A DNA stretch of 62,121 nt from Segatella maculosa DSM 19339 = JCM 15638 (GCF_000382385.1 NZ_KB908331.1:1-62121); one strand, 5' to 3'. Numbered from the stretch's first letter, positions 41,829-50,807 are shown. The notes: a model not told the origin generated them from the sequence alone. Translations and numbers: made by a program.

Positions 41829-43034
41829 TTATGCTTGCTCCAAGCGGCGTCTGATTTCGCGAATGAATGCAAGGCTGTTCACCGATTGCGGCTCTACACC
41901 TTCCATGAGGCCCGTGAGGTCTTTGGTAGCAATGCCGTCGTTGAGTGTGCCGAGGCAGGCTTGCTCCAACCGGTCGGCGAATTGTTGCAGGGCAGCGTTC
42001 CCGTCGAGTTCGCCGCGCTTGCGCAGTGCTCCGCTCCATGCAAAAATGGTAGCCATGGGGTTGGTACTCGTCTCTTCGCCTCGGAGGTATTTATAGTAGT
42101 GGCGCGTCACGGTGCCATGGGCCGCCTCATATTCGTATTTGCCGTCGGGACTGACCAGTACCGAGGTCATCATGGCCAGTGAACCGAAGGCCGTGCTAAG
42201 CATATCACTCATGACATCGCCGTCGTAGTTCTTGCAGGCCCAGACGAAGCCGCCCTTGCTGCGAATGACACGGGCCACAGCATCGTCGATGAGTGTGTAG
42301 AAATAGGTAATGCCTACCTGTTCGAAGGCAGCGCGATATTCATTCTCATAGATGTCTTCGAAGATTTGGCGGAATGTTGCGTCGTAGGTTTTGCTGATGG
42401 TATCTTTGGTAGCGAACCACAGGTCTTGTCGACTGTCCAATGCATATTTGAAGCAGCTGTGGGCAAACGAACGGATGCTCTTGTCGGTGTTGTGCATGCC
42501 TTGAATGATGCCCGCGCCGTTAAAGTCGTGTATTTCTATCTCCTGCGTGTTGCCACTTTGTCCTTCGAAAACGAGTTTGGCCTTTCCTGGCTCGTCCACT
42601 TTCATTTCCACGCCCTTGTAAACGTCGCCGTAGGCATGGCGGGCGATAGTGATGGGTCTCTGCCAGTTCTTCACGGCGGGCTTGATACTCGGAATGGTAA
42701 TAGGTGTGCGGAACACCGTGCCGTCCATAATACTGCGGATTGTCCCGTTCGGACTTTTCCACATCTTATGCAGCCGGTATTCGTCCATGCGTTGGGCATT
42801 GGGCGTAATCGTGGCGCATTTCACGGCCACGCCGTACTTCATAGCTGCCAAGGCTGAGGCGGTGGTCACGCGGTCCTCCGTCTTATCGCGGTTGGGCAGG
42901 CCGAGGTCATAATATTCGGTCTTCAGGTCAACGAACGGAACAATCAGTTCATCTTTGATCATCTTCCACAGAATGCGCGTCATCTCGTCGCCGTCCATCT
43001 CCACCAAGGGAGTTGTCATCTTGATTCTTTCCAT
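41829..43034 (-). CDS. icd: NADP-dependent isocitrate dehydrogenase
   Basis: This 401-residue enzyme converts isocitrate to 2-oxoglutarate and CO2 with NADP+. It is the homodimeric type also found in eukaryotes (TTPLVEMDGDEMTRILWKMI). It has NGTIRSIMDGTVFRTPI for isocitrate binding, YDGDVMSDMLSTAFGSLAMM with metal-binding aspartates, and AAHGTVTRHY. In Bacteroidales it supplies 2-oxoglutarate and NADPH for biosynthesis. An internal ATG (MTTPLV) five codons in is an alternative start. A TActTTTG element 24 bases upstream supports a start here. Confidence 0.96.
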   Translation of the reverse strand: MERIKMTTPLVEMDGDEMTRILWKMIKDELIVPFVDLKTEYYDLGLPNRDKTEDRVTTASALAAMKYGVAVKCATITPNAQRMDEYRLHKMWKSPNGTIRSIMDGTVFRTPITIPSIKPAVKNWQRPITIARHAYGDVYKGVEMKVDEPGKAKLVFEGQSGNTQEIEIHDFNGAGIIQGMHNTDKSIRSFAHSCFKYALDSRQDLWFATKDTISKTYDATFRQIFEDIYENEYRAAFEQVGITYFYTLIDDAVARVIRSKGGFVWACKNYDGDVMSDMLSTAFGSLAMMTSVLVSPDGKYEYEAAHGTVTRHYYKYLRGEETSTNPMATIFAWSGALRKRGELDGNAALQQFADRLEQACLGTLNDGIATKDLTGLMEGVEPQSVNSLAFIREIRRRLEQA

Positions 43035-43057
43035 ACTTCAAACTATTTGATTGTTTG

Positions 43058-43065
43058 CAAAAGTA
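43058..43065 (-). promoter_or_regulatory. Promoter -7 element of icd
   Basis: Minus-strand TACTTTTG matches TAnnTTTG and lies 24 bases upstream of the icd start. Confidence 0.5.
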
Positions 43066-43196
43066 GTAAATTAATTTCAAATCGTCGCGTTTCTCCATGA
43101 AATTGTTTTGGATTAAACCTCTGAGACGGACGTGATAATGTCAGTTAAATAACACTAAAGCCACTCAACATATTTCGCTTTTCACCGTCTATGGTG

Positions 43197-43204
43197 TATA
43201 TTTG
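43197..43204 (+). promoter_or_regulatory. Promoter -7 element of the OmpA-family gene
   Basis: TATATTTG matches TAnnTTTG and lies 43 bases before the ATG at 43247. Confidence 0.5.
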
Positions 43205-43246
43205 CATCGATTATCACATTGTCAACAACACTAAAACGGAAAGAAT

Positions 43247-44101
43247 ATGAAGAAAAACGTATTTTTGCTAACAATGGTTGCCGGCACGCTGCTGATGAGC
43301 GGTTGTGCCAGCAAGAAGGATTTGGAGAACTGCCAAAACGAGAACCGTGAACTGACGGCCAACTATCAGAATGTTAAGGAACAGCTTGCTGCCAGCAAGG
43401 CGCGTGTGGCCAGCCTCGAAGACCAGCTTGCACAGCAAAAGAGGAATGCGGCTGCCCTGCAACGCTCGCTCGACAAGAGTCTCTCGAACGCCAATGCCAA
43501 TAACGTCAACATCTCGAAACTGGTCGACCAAATCAACGAGAGCAACCAGTATATCCGTCATCTGGTGGAGGTGAAGAGCAAGAGCGACTCACTGAACATG
43601 GTCTTGACCAACAACCTCACGCGCTCGTTGAGCCGAGAGGAGATGAAAGAGGTCGACGTGCGGGTGCTCAAGGGCGTTGTTTACATCTCGCTGGCCGATA
43701 ACATGCTCTACAAGAGTGGCAGTTACGAAATCAACGATCGCGCCGAAGAGACGCTCCGCAAGATTGCCAAGATCATTATGGATTACAAGGATTACGACGT
43801 GCTCATCGAGGGCAACACCGACAATGTGCCCGTCAATACCGCCGCGCCGTCGATGAAGAACATTCGCAACAACTGGGATCTCTCGGCTCTGCGCGCCTCT
43901 TCGGTCGTTCAGTATCTGCAAGACCGCTTCGGCGTTGCCCCGAAACGCCTCACTGCCGGGGGCCGTGGAGAGTATAATCCTGTAGCTTCCAACAACACGG
44001 AAGTGGGTAAACAGCGCAACCGCCGTACCCAAATCATCATCACGCCCAAGCTCGACCAGTTCATGGACCTGATTGACAAGGCACCCGAGGAGAAGAAATA
44101 G
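43247..44101 (+). CDS. OmpA-family outer-membrane lipoprotein
   Basis: This 284-residue protein has a lipoprotein signal (FLLTMVAGTLLMSGCAS) with the lipid-carrying cysteine at about 20. A coiled-coil stretch follows at residues about 25-130 (NVKEQLAASKARVASLEDQL). The C-terminus is an OmpA peptidoglycan-binding domain with YDVLIEGNTDNVPVN, NWDLSALRASSVVQYL and LTAGGRGEYNPVASN. It probably ties the outer membrane to the cell wall by binding diaminopimelate. It is monocistronic and convergent with the NDH-2 gene; a bidirectional hairpin lies between them. Confidence 0.92.
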   Translation: MKKNVFLLTMVAGTLLMSGCASKKDLENCQNENRELTANYQNVKEQLAASKARVASLEDQLAQQKRNAAALQRSLDKSLSNANANNVNISKLVDQINESNQYIRHLVEVKSKSDSLNMVLTNNLTRSLSREEMKEVDVRVLKGVVYISLADNMLYKSGSYEINDRAEETLRKIAKIIMDYKDYDVLIEGNTDNVPVNTAAPSMKNIRNNWDLSALRASSVVQYLQDRFGVAPKRLTAGGRGEYNPVASNNTEVGKQRNRRTQIIITPKLDQFMDLIDKAPEEKK

Positions 44102-44245
44102 AAAGCCCACTTGTGGCCTCCTCCCGAGGGAAAGGGGCTGCGAGCTTGAAAGTGTAAAAGCGTAAAAGGGTAGAAGCGTAAAAAGAGTAAGGGAGTGAAA
44201 GGGTAAAAAGACAGACCTTGTGAACCAAAGTGTTCGCAAGGTCTG
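44101..44245. terminator. Composite REP-like element ending in a bidirectional hairpin terminator
   Basis: GAAAGCCCAC ... CTCCTCCCGAGGG, then GGGGCTGCGAGCTTG and a purine-rich GTAAAA stretch, lead to a hairpin. CAGACCTTGTGAAC (44212-44225) pairs with GTTCGCAAGGTCTG (44232-44245), followed by TTTGTATTTTC. The same series of parts occurs at 53757-53884. The placement between convergent genes suits transcription termination. Confidence 0.75.
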
Positions 44246-44287
44246 TTTGTATTTTCTTCCTTTTTAAGAGCAAGCAAGTTGGAAAGT

Positions 44288-45562
44288 TCAACTCTCGGCC
44301 TTTAATATCAGGCGGAGACTCTGCTTGTAGTTAAAATAGTTCCACATCCAATTCAAGAAAACAACCGTCTTGTTTCTCACCCCAAGGATAGAGCGAAGAT
44401 GAACGACCAGCCAAAGAAGCCACGCGAAGAAACCGCCAAACTTCAATTTCCCGATCTCTACGACGGCTTTTTTGCGTCCGATTGTGGCCATTGTGCCCGG
44501 ATTACGATAAACGAACGGACGCGCTGAACGACCCCGCCCAGCAGCAATCAGGTTTCTTGCCACATTCGCGGCTTGCTGCAAGGCCACTTGTGCCAACTGC
44601 GGATGCCCCTGCGGGTAGGCTTTATCACCTTCAACTAAACATTGGTCGCCTATGGCATACACGTTTGTCATGCCCTTGACTCGATTAAAACTGTCGGTTA
44701 AGATGCGCCCACCGTGCCCGATACTCTCGACGGGAATGCCCTCTATCCGGTTTGCCTTTATTCCGCTGACCCATATCACGGTCTCTGCATGAATAAAATC
44801 CCCGTCTTCCAATATCAGGCTATGGTTTTGATAGTCCGTCACTCTGCAGTCGGCTATGATTTCCACGCCAAGTTCTTTCAAAGCTTTCTCGGCCTTACGG
44901 GACGATTTCTCGTCCATCGCACCCAACAGGCGCGGACCGGCATTGATGAGATAGATATGCATTTCGGAAGCATTCAGGTCGGGATAGTCGCGCGGAATAA
45001 TCGTGCGCCTCATTTCTGCTAAGGCTCCGGCGATTTCCACCCCCGACGGACCGCCCCCGACGATAGCTATGGTCAATAGCCTCTGCCGCTTTACCTCGTC
45101 GTCTTCGGTCTCGGCACGTTCGAGATTTTGGAGAATCGTGTTACGCAGCCGCATCGCCTCGCCGACAGTCTTCATCGAGAGTGCCGAAGCCTCGATATTT
45201 TTGTTACCAAAGAAGTTCGTCGTGGCACCTTCCGCCAGCACCAAATCGTCGTAATGAATGGTCCCGATCGACGTAAGGATAGCTTTTTCCTTGACATCGA
45301 TACGCTGAACTTCGGCCATTCTGAAGAAGAAATTCTTCCGATCTTGGAACAATCTTCTGAAAGGAAATGCGATGTTGCTCGGTTCCAAACCCGCAGATGC
45401 CACCTGATAAATCAGAGGCGGAAACTGGTTATAGTTGTTCTTGTCCACCAAAACCACCTGATAATCGGTATCGCGAAGGCTCGAGGCCAACTTCAGACCA
45501 CCCAGTCCGCCACCTACGATAACCACCCTTCGCTGTCCGTTGCGCTTGATATTTGCTCTCAT
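44288..45562 (-). CDS. ndh: Type II NADH:quinone oxidoreductase (NDH-2-like)
   Basis: This 424-residue flavoprotein passes electrons from NADH to quinone without pumping ions. It has the FAD-binding VVIVGGGLGGLKLASSLRDT near the N-terminus and a second dinucleotide motif IAIVGGGPSGVEIAGALAEM around residue 170. A third is TNVYAIGDQCLVEGDKAYPQ, the FAD C-terminal signature with ATG/GD-type Asp. The hydrophobic C-terminal segment (FFAWLLWLVVHLRSIL) anchors it to the inner membrane. NDH-2 rather than a ferredoxin or sulfide reductase is suggested by QVALQQAANVARNL and that tail. Confidence 0.92.
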   Translation of the reverse strand: MRANIKRNGQRRVVIVGGGLGGLKLASSLRDTDYQVVLVDKNNYNQFPPLIYQVASAGLEPSNIAFPFRRLFQDRKNFFFRMAEVQRIDVKEKAILTSIGTIHYDDLVLAEGATTNFFGNKNIEASALSMKTVGEAMRLRNTILQNLERAETEDDEVKRQRLLTIAIVGGGPSGVEIAGALAEMRRTIIPRDYPDLNASEMHIYLINAGPRLLGAMDEKSSRKAEKALKELGVEIIADCRVTDYQNHSLILEDGDFIHAETVIWVSGIKANRIEGIPVESIGHGGRILTDSFNRVKGMTNVYAIGDQCLVEGDKAYPQGHPQLAQVALQQAANVARNLIAAGRGRSARPFVYRNPGTMATIGRKKAVVEIGKLKFGGFFAWLLWLVVHLRSILGVRNKTVVFLNWMWNYFNYKQSLRLILKAES

Positions 45563-45798
45563 TTGTTTATCATTTTAGTTCATTCGTTGCCATTCGTTCG
45601 CTAACCTATTCGTTGCTTTCGTCCATCGTGTCGCAAAAATCGTGCCTAAGTCTTTGTTGGTAACAAATGTTATTTGTCCATTTTTCTTCCCTGATTTTAA
45701 CACTTTTGGGTGTCGCCAAATAGAAAAACAGAAGGAGGAAAATGACCTTTTTTTGGCCGTTTCGTCGATTTTTTTCATAAGGAACAGTGGTTTTTGGT

Positions 45799-45996
45799 AA
45801 AAAGTATATACGTTTTAGGCAAAAAGTATATATATTTTAGGCAAAAGGTATATACTTTTTTATAAAAGGTACGTACTTTTTAGATGAAACATACGTACTT
45901 TTTACTAAAAATGATAGTACTTTTTATGAAAAACGATCGTACTTTTCAAGTAAAACGATTATACTTTTCGGTAAAAATGACACAATCTTTTGGCTC
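45799..45996. repeat. 22-bp-period tandem array (9 units) with a sequence gradient
   Basis: Nine units of exactly 22 bases begin at 45799 and every 22 bases to 45975. All start AAA. Most carry TATATAC, TACGTAC or a similar core, then TTTT at about position 12-16. Units 1 and 2 are almost identical (AAAAAGTATATA ... TTTTAGGC), and each unit resembles its neighbour more than distant ones. It lies in the 809-base gap between the divergent ndh and dnaG genes. Confidence 0.93.
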
Positions 45997-46146
45997 ACAA
46001 TAACTTGCAAAAAGGGTCGCAAAACTCGCGTATTTCGGGCCAAAGTAGGCCTCGGTTGAGAAAAAGCGAGCTATGAGAGGGTGTTTGTAAAAGAAATGTC
46101 ATCAGAAAGAGCGGTTGCGTGCATGAGCCGAGCGTGCGTGGGTTGG

Positions 46147-46322
46147 CGGAACGTCCGGAAGTTTTTTTATTTCACTCCGTTCCCGATGGGCGTCCTGTAC
46201 TGTCGGGTGGAGCGTCTTATACAGCCCGGCGAGCGAAACGTCCGGCAGTTTTTTTATTTCGCTCCGTTCCCGACGAGTGTCCTATACAGCCGGGTGAACG
46301 GAATGGACGGAAGCATTTTTAT
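46147..46322. repeat. 22-bp-period array with 88-bp higher-order repeat (8 units)
   Basis: Units begin at 46147 and every 22 bases. Units 1 and 5 share AACGTCCGG-AGTTTTTT, units 2 and 6 share CTCCGTTCCCGA, and units 3, 4 and 7 share GTCCTGTAC/GTCTTATACAG-type sequence. The whole therefore repeats after 88 bases (4 x 22). Unit 8 is a diverged form of units 1 and 5. It lies directly upstream of the dnaG promoter. Confidence 0.88.
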
Positions 46323-46355
46323 GCGGGTGCGCTTTGTTGTTTCGCCGATTTTTAT

Positions 46356-46363
46356 TACTTTTG
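46356..46363 (+). promoter_or_regulatory. Promoter -7 element of dnaG
   Basis: TACTTTTG matches TAnnTTTG. The dnaG ATG follows at 46372, only nine bases after the element, so the transcript would be leaderless or nearly so. Confidence 0.55.
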
Positions 46364-46371
46364 CCCTATCT

Positions 46372-48294
46372 ATGATAGACAGATTGACAGTTGAACGAAT
46401 CAAGGAGGCTGCGAACATCGTTGATGTGGTGTCGGAGTTTGTTACGCTGCGCAAGAGCGGCAGCAACTATAAGGGCTTGTGTCCGTTCCACAACGAGAAA
46501 ACGCCGTCGTTTTATGTGTCTCCGGCTCGTGGCACGTGCCATTGTTTTGGGTGCGGAAAGGGCGGAAATCCTATCGGTTTCATCATGGAGCACGAGCAGA
46601 TGACTTATCCCGAGGCGCTGCGGTGGCTGGCCGGCAAGTATCATATAGAGATAAAAGAGCGCGAGTTGACCGATGAAGAAAAGCAGGAGCAGAGCCTGCG
46701 CGAGAGTATGTTCATCGTGAACGAGTGGGCCGCAAGCTATTTCGAGGACGTGTTGCATCATCACGTCGACGGTGTGGCGGTGGGAATGCAGTATTTCCGC
46801 ACGCGTGGTTTCCGCGACGATATTATCCGCAAGTTCAGATTGGGCTTCGATCTGACCGACCGCCTCGCCCTCGGTCGTACGGCCCGGCAGAAGGGTTATC
46901 AGGACGAATTCTTGCTCAAGACCGGAATTTGCTATCGAAACGACGGCGGGGAAATGATAGACCGCTATTCGGGGCGCGTCATTTTTCCGTGGATTGGTAT
47001 CAGCGGCAAGGTGGTGGGCTTCGGCGGGCGGGTGCTCGATTCGCGCACGAAAGGCGTCAATCAGAAGTATGTCAACTCGCCCGACAGCGATATCTATCAC
47101 AAGGACCACGAGCTTTATGGCATCTATCAGGCCAAGAAGGCCATTGCGAAGGAAGACCGCGTCTATATGGTCGAGGGCTACACTGACGTGATTTCCATGC
47201 ACCAGTGCGGTATTGAGAACGTTGTGGCCAACTCCGGGACGGCCTTGAGTATTCACCAAATCCATACGCTCCACCGTTTCACCGGCAACATCACCCTGAT
47301 CTACGACGGCGATGCTGCAGGCATTCATGCCGCCCTTCGCGGAACGGACATGCTGCTCATGGAGGGCATGAACCTGAAAGTGTTGCTCCTGCCCGACAAT
47401 GACGACCCTGATAGTTTCGCCCGCAAACACACGGTAGAAGCGTTCAAAAGCTACATCGAAGAGCATGCCACCGATTTTATTCGTTTCAAGACGGCTTTGT
47501 TGCTCGACAACGAGACCGACCCGCTGAAACGCTCGGAGGCTATCAATTCGATTGTCACGAGTATTTCGATGGTGCAGAACCCTATTCTGCGCGACACCTA
47601 TCTGCACGATTGTTCGCAACGTATGGGTATCAACGAAGCCACGCTCATCAATCAAATGAACACGATGATACGCGAAAGGAAGGCCACTGGCTCAATGTCG
47701 CCTCAGCAGGTCGTCCCAAATCAACAGGCACATCAAGTCGGTCAGCCTGTGGGGCAAGCCCATGTGGAATCAAAGGTCGAGCATCTCATGGTGCAGATGG
47801 TCATCAAATACGGCGACCGTGTTGTCTTTAACCATATCGGCAACGACGGCGGGGAGCCCATTCAGCTGTCGATTGCCGAATATATCGATTACTTCCTCTC
47901 GGCCGATGGTTTGGCATTTGAGACTCCGGTCTATAATGAGATCTTGCAGGAGGCTGTAGAGCGAGGGCGCGACCGCTCGTTCCGCGCTGAGCCTTACTTC
48001 GTGCACCATCAAGACATTCATGTTAGTCAATTGGCTGTCAATATGACCGAAGAAAGGTTCAAACTTTCAGAGAGTCAGCAAATGACGAACGACGACGAAA
48101 GTCTGCGCAACCGCATCGAACACCTGATGCTCGACTTCAAAATGGAATATGCCGAGAAGCATCTGCGCTTGTTGAAACAGCAGATAGCCAAGGCCTCGCC
48201 CGACGATTTACTGCAACTCATGGCCGAATACAAGGAAATGACGGCCATGCGCAACGACTTGGCAAAGCGGTTGGGCAATAATATTATCGTATAA
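46372..48294 (+). CDS. dnaG: DNA primase
   Basis: DnaG makes the RNA primers for replication. The 640-residue protein starts MIDRLTVERIKEAANIVDVV and has the zinc finger with C37, H40, C58 and C61 (LCPFHNEKTPSFYVS ... CHCFGCGKGG). The RNA polymerase core contains the TOPRIM motif YMVEGYTDVISMHQCG and LIYDGDAAG. The C-terminal helicase-interaction part follows an Ala/Gln-rich linker near residue 445. The frame is open for another 97 codons upstream, but those are read from the 22-bp array and precede the promoter, so they are not part of the protein. Confidence 0.97.
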   Translation: MIDRLTVERIKEAANIVDVVSEFVTLRKSGSNYKGLCPFHNEKTPSFYVSPARGTCHCFGCGKGGNPIGFIMEHEQMTYPEALRWLAGKYHIEIKERELTDEEKQEQSLRESMFIVNEWAASYFEDVLHHHVDGVAVGMQYFRTRGFRDDIIRKFRLGFDLTDRLALGRTARQKGYQDEFLLKTGICYRNDGGEMIDRYSGRVIFPWIGISGKVVGFGGRVLDSRTKGVNQKYVNSPDSDIYHKDHELYGIYQAKKAIAKEDRVYMVEGYTDVISMHQCGIENVVANSGTALSIHQIHTLHRFTGNITLIYDGDAAGIHAALRGTDMLLMEGMNLKVLLLPDNDDPDSFARKHTVEAFKSYIEEHATDFIRFKTALLLDNETDPLKRSEAINSIVTSISMVQNPILRDTYLHDCSQRMGINEATLINQMNTMIRERKATGSMSPQQVVPNQQAHQVGQPVGQAHVESKVEHLMVQMVIKYGDRVVFNHIGNDGGEPIQLSIAEYIDYFLSADGLAFETPVYNEILQEAVERGRDRSFRAEPYFVHHQDIHVSQLAVNMTEERFKLSESQQMTNDDESLRNRIEHLMLDFKMEYAEKHLRLLKQQIAKASPDDLLQLMAEYKEMTAMRNDLAKRLGNNIIV

Positions 48295-48314
48295 ACCACT
48301 TGAAAGATTTGGAT

Positions 48315-48650
48315 ATGTATTACATACAAAAGAGTTTTGAGGTATCGGCCTCACATCACCTGAAGCTCTCCTATAAGAGCAAATGCACGAATGTGCATGG
48401 GCACAACTGGCACATCACGGTGTACTGCAAAGCACGTGAGCTGAATGAAGATGGCATGGTGGCCGACTTTTCGGAGGTGAAGCGGCTCATACATGGGCGG
48501 CTCGACCATGCAGACCTCAACAAAGTGCTACCCTTTAACCCTACGGCCGAGAATATCGCCCGCTGGATTACCGAGCAGATACCGACTTGTTACAAGGCGA
48601 CGGTGCAGGAAAGCGACGGTAATATCGCTACATATGAGGAAGATGTATAG
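48315..48650 (+). CDS. queD: 6-carboxytetrahydropterin synthase
   Basis: QueD converts dihydroneopterin triphosphate to 6-carboxytetrahydropterin, the second step toward queuosine in tRNA. The 111-residue protein has zinc ligands H15, H28 and H30 (SASHH and VHGHNWH) and C24. ADFSEVKRLIHGRLDHADLN follows, with the catalytic Asp/His pair, and its final part includes PTAENIARWI and ESDGN. Start at the ATG at 48315; an in-frame TTG at 48300 is less likely. It overlaps queE by eight bases. Confidence 0.95.
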   Translation: MYYIQKSFEVSASHHLKLSYKSKCTNVHGHNWHITVYCKARELNEDGMVADFSEVKRLIHGRLDHADLNKVLPFNPTAENIARWITEQIPTCYKATVQESDGNIATYEEDV

Positions 48651-49206
48651 AGTCAACGAAATATTCTATTCATTGCAAGGGGAGGGTAGGAATACCGGTC
48701 GGGCCGCAGTGTTTATCCGTTTCAGCGGTTGTAACCTGAAGTGCTCTTTCTGCGATACCGACTTCGATGCATACCGCGAAATGTCGGTCGAAGATATCGT
48801 TGCTGCTATCCGTCAATGGAAACAGGCTGCTTTTGTCGTGCTCACAGGCGGTGAACCTGCATTGCAAGCAGACAAAAAGCTCATCGATAGTTTGCATGCA
48901 GAAGGCTTCTGCGTGGCTATGGAAAGCAATGGGACCAAGCAGCCGCCACCCGGTCTCGATTGGCTTACTGTGTCGCCGAAAGTACGGCCGGTCGTGACAA
49001 GGTGCAATGAATTGAAATGTATCTTTGACGGCCGAAAGCCCGTAGACGACTTCGGTATCGAGGCCGACTATTATTACCTACAACCTTGCGACACGGGCGA
49101 CGATGTACAGAATAAAGCCGTTACGCAGGCTTGTATACATTATATTATATCACACCCCAAATGGCGTTTGAGTCTTCAAACCCACAAAATGATTGGCTTC
49201 AAGTAG
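48643..49206 (+). CDS. queE: 7-carboxy-7-deazaguanine synthase
   Basis: QueE is the radical SAM enzyme that contracts the pterin ring to 7-carboxy-7-deazaguanine in queuosine synthesis. The 187-residue protein starts MYRVNEIFYSLQGEG, with the substrate motif QGEGRNTGR. The iron-sulfur ligands are in FSGCNLKCSFCDTDFD (CxxxCxxC), followed by VLTGGEPALQ. The C-terminus WRLSLQTHKMIGFK is typical. An in-frame ATG three codons earlier (48634) is also possible. The overlap with queD suggests coupled translation. Confidence 0.95.
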   Translation: MYRVNEIFYSLQGEGRNTGRAAVFIRFSGCNLKCSFCDTDFDAYREMSVEDIVAAIRQWKQAAFVVLTGGEPALQADKKLIDSLHAEGFCVAMESNGTKQPPPGLDWLTVSPKVRPVVTRCNELKCIFDGRKPVDDFGIEADYYYLQPCDTGDDVQNKAVTQACIHYIISHPKWRLSLQTHKMIGFK

Positions 49207-50631
49207 ATGTTTTACATTCATTGGATCATAATAACGTTCTATATTGCTACTGTTGTACTGGCCATGATAGCCGTACTGATGGACAACAGGCAGCCGGCAA
49301 AGACGGTTGCTTGGGTTATGGTGCTGTGCTTTATTCCGGTCATTGGCATTATCGTCTACTTTTTCTTCGGGCAGAATTTTCGCAAGGAACGCTTCATCAG
49401 TCAACGTAGTCTGGACGAACTGACCAAGCGAAGCATGCTCGAATTTGCCGAACAACGCAATCTGCACCTGCCCGAGAAGGGCCGTCAGCTGATGCACCTT
49501 TTTGCCAATCAGAGCATGGCGTTACCGTTCAAGGACAACGACGTTGAAATCTATACCGAGGGAAGTGATTTCTTCCTTGCACTACTCCATGCCATCGGAA
49601 GTGCACGGCATCATATTCATATCGACACCTACATCATCGACGACGACGCACTCGGAATGCTTGTTGCCGATGCCTTGATAGACAAGGTGAGGCAAGGCGT
49701 TGAAGTGAGGGTCATCTATGACGACGTGGGTTGCTGGAATGTCCGCGATAAGTTCTTCAACCGAATGAAACGCGAGGGTGTCGAAGTCAGGCCCTTCATT
49801 CCTGTACGATTCCCGGCATTGACGGGCAAAGTGAACTATCGCAATCATCGGAAGCTTTGTATCATCGACGGAGAGACGGGCTTCATCGGCGGCATGAATA
49901 TCGCCATGCGTTATATAAAAGGTGTGAAAGGTCGGCCGTGGCGCGATACTCACATGCGCATCACGGGTGGGGTAGTCTATTCCTTGCAACGTGCATTCCT
50001 CATCGACTGGTATTTTGTTGACCGTACCCTGCTGTCCGACCCTCGTTATTATCCCGAGAACACTCACGTCAAGGAAAACAATTGCCTTGCCCAAATTGTC
50101 ACGAGCAGTCCTATCCAGCCTTGGCCCGACATCATGCAGGGCTATGTGCGTATCCTGCTCGAAGCAAAGCACTATGTATATATGGAGAGCCCTTATTTCC
50201 TGCCGACCGAACCCATTCTCTTTGCCATTCGTACGGCAGCATTGTCGGGGGTCGATGTGCGGTTGATGATACCGATGCATGGTGATGCCAAACTCGTGGA
50301 ATGGGCATGCAAGTCGTATTTGGGCGAAATTGTAGAGGCCGGAGCCAAGGTATTCCTCTATAAGGCCGGGTTCAATCACTCGAAACTGATGGTCAGCGAC
50401 GACCATTTGTGCACTTGCGGTAGCACCAACATCGACTTCCGCAGCTTTGAGAACAACTTCGAGTGCAACATCTTCTTTTACGATGAAGACATGGCCTTGC
50501 GCATCAAAGCCATTTATCTGCGTGACGAACAGAACTGTGTCGATATCGAAGAGATACGCGACTTCACTCACCGCTCGTTCCTCCTTCGGCTTTGGGAGAG
50601 TATTGTCAGACTGCTGAGTCCGCTGCTATAA
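49207..50631 (+). CDS. cls: Cardiolipin synthase (phospholipase D type)
   Basis: Cls joins two phosphatidylglycerols, or PG and another lipid, to make cardiolipin at the inner membrane. The 474-residue protein has two N-terminal membrane spans (IIITFYIATVVLAMIAVLM and MVLCFIPVIGIIVYFFFG). It has two HKD motifs: HRKLCIIDGETGFIGGMN at H214, and HSKLMVSDDHLCTCGSTNID at H391. It starts on the base after the queE stop, so it is probably in the same transcript. A strong REP-derived terminator follows. Confidence 0.95.
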   Translation: MFYIHWIIITFYIATVVLAMIAVLMDNRQPAKTVAWVMVLCFIPVIGIIVYFFFGQNFRKERFISQRSLDELTKRSMLEFAEQRNLHLPEKGRQLMHLFANQSMALPFKDNDVEIYTEGSDFFLALLHAIGSARHHIHIDTYIIDDDALGMLVADALIDKVRQGVEVRVIYDDVGCWNVRDKFFNRMKREGVEVRPFIPVRFPALTGKVNYRNHRKLCIIDGETGFIGGMNIAMRYIKGVKGRPWRDTHMRITGGVVYSLQRAFLIDWYFVDRTLLSDPRYYPENTHVKENNCLAQIVTSSPIQPWPDIMQGYVRILLEAKHYVYMESPYFLPTEPILFAIRTAALSGVDVRLMIPMHGDAKLVEWACKSYLGEIVEAGAKVFLYKAGFNHSKLMVSDDHLCTCGSTNIDFRSFENNFECNIFFYDEDMALRIKAIYLRDEQNCVDIEEIRDFTHRSFLLRLWESIVRLLSPLL

Positions 50632-50678
50632 CACCCGCCTTAACATCTACCTCAGTCCCTCCAAAGGGAGGGATGAGA

Positions 50679-50767
50679 GGCCTCCCCCGACCCCTCCAAA
50701 GGAGGGGAGAGGCTTCCCGCAAGTTCGTACTCCCCTCCTTCGGAGGGGTTGGGGGAGGCTTTTTTTG
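50679..50767 (+). terminator. Long inverted pair of REP-like repeats ending in a T-run
   Basis: CCTCCCCCGACCCCTCCAAA (from 50681) and CTTCGGAGGGGTTGGGGGAG (to 50757) are inverted copies of the REP-like repeat and pair over nearly 28 bases. GGAGGC is then followed by eight T residues. Each copy also has its own internal hairpin. It should end the dnaG-que-cls transcription. A further palindrome, CCCTCCAAAGGGAGGG, precedes it at about 50657. Confidence 0.85.
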
Positions 50768-50775
50768 AGGAAAAG

Positions 50776-50807
50776 TTTGGCTGTTTGAAGAATTAGTTTT
50801 ACCTTTG
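50776..50807 (+). promoter_or_regulatory. Promoter of the (AC)n-led surface-protein operon
   Basis: TTTG (50776-50779) and TACCTTTG (50800-50807) are 20 bases apart. Transcription would start near 50814, giving a leader of about 310 bases before the ATG at 51128. Confidence 0.75.

Noticed and set aside
41558..41872. 104-codon minus-strand ORF after icd
   Set aside because: It overlaps the icd 3' end in another frame and its sequence is low-complexity and hydrophobic without a start signal.
45799..45996. CRISPR array
   Set aside because: Regular spacing suggested it, but there is no constant repeat alternating with unique spacers. All positions drift within contiguous 22-bp units, and no cas gene is present.
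46081..46371. N-terminal extension of DnaG by 97 residues
   Set aside because: The extension is read from the 22-bp array and lies upstream of the promoter. The DnaG family starts at MIDRLT-like sequence.
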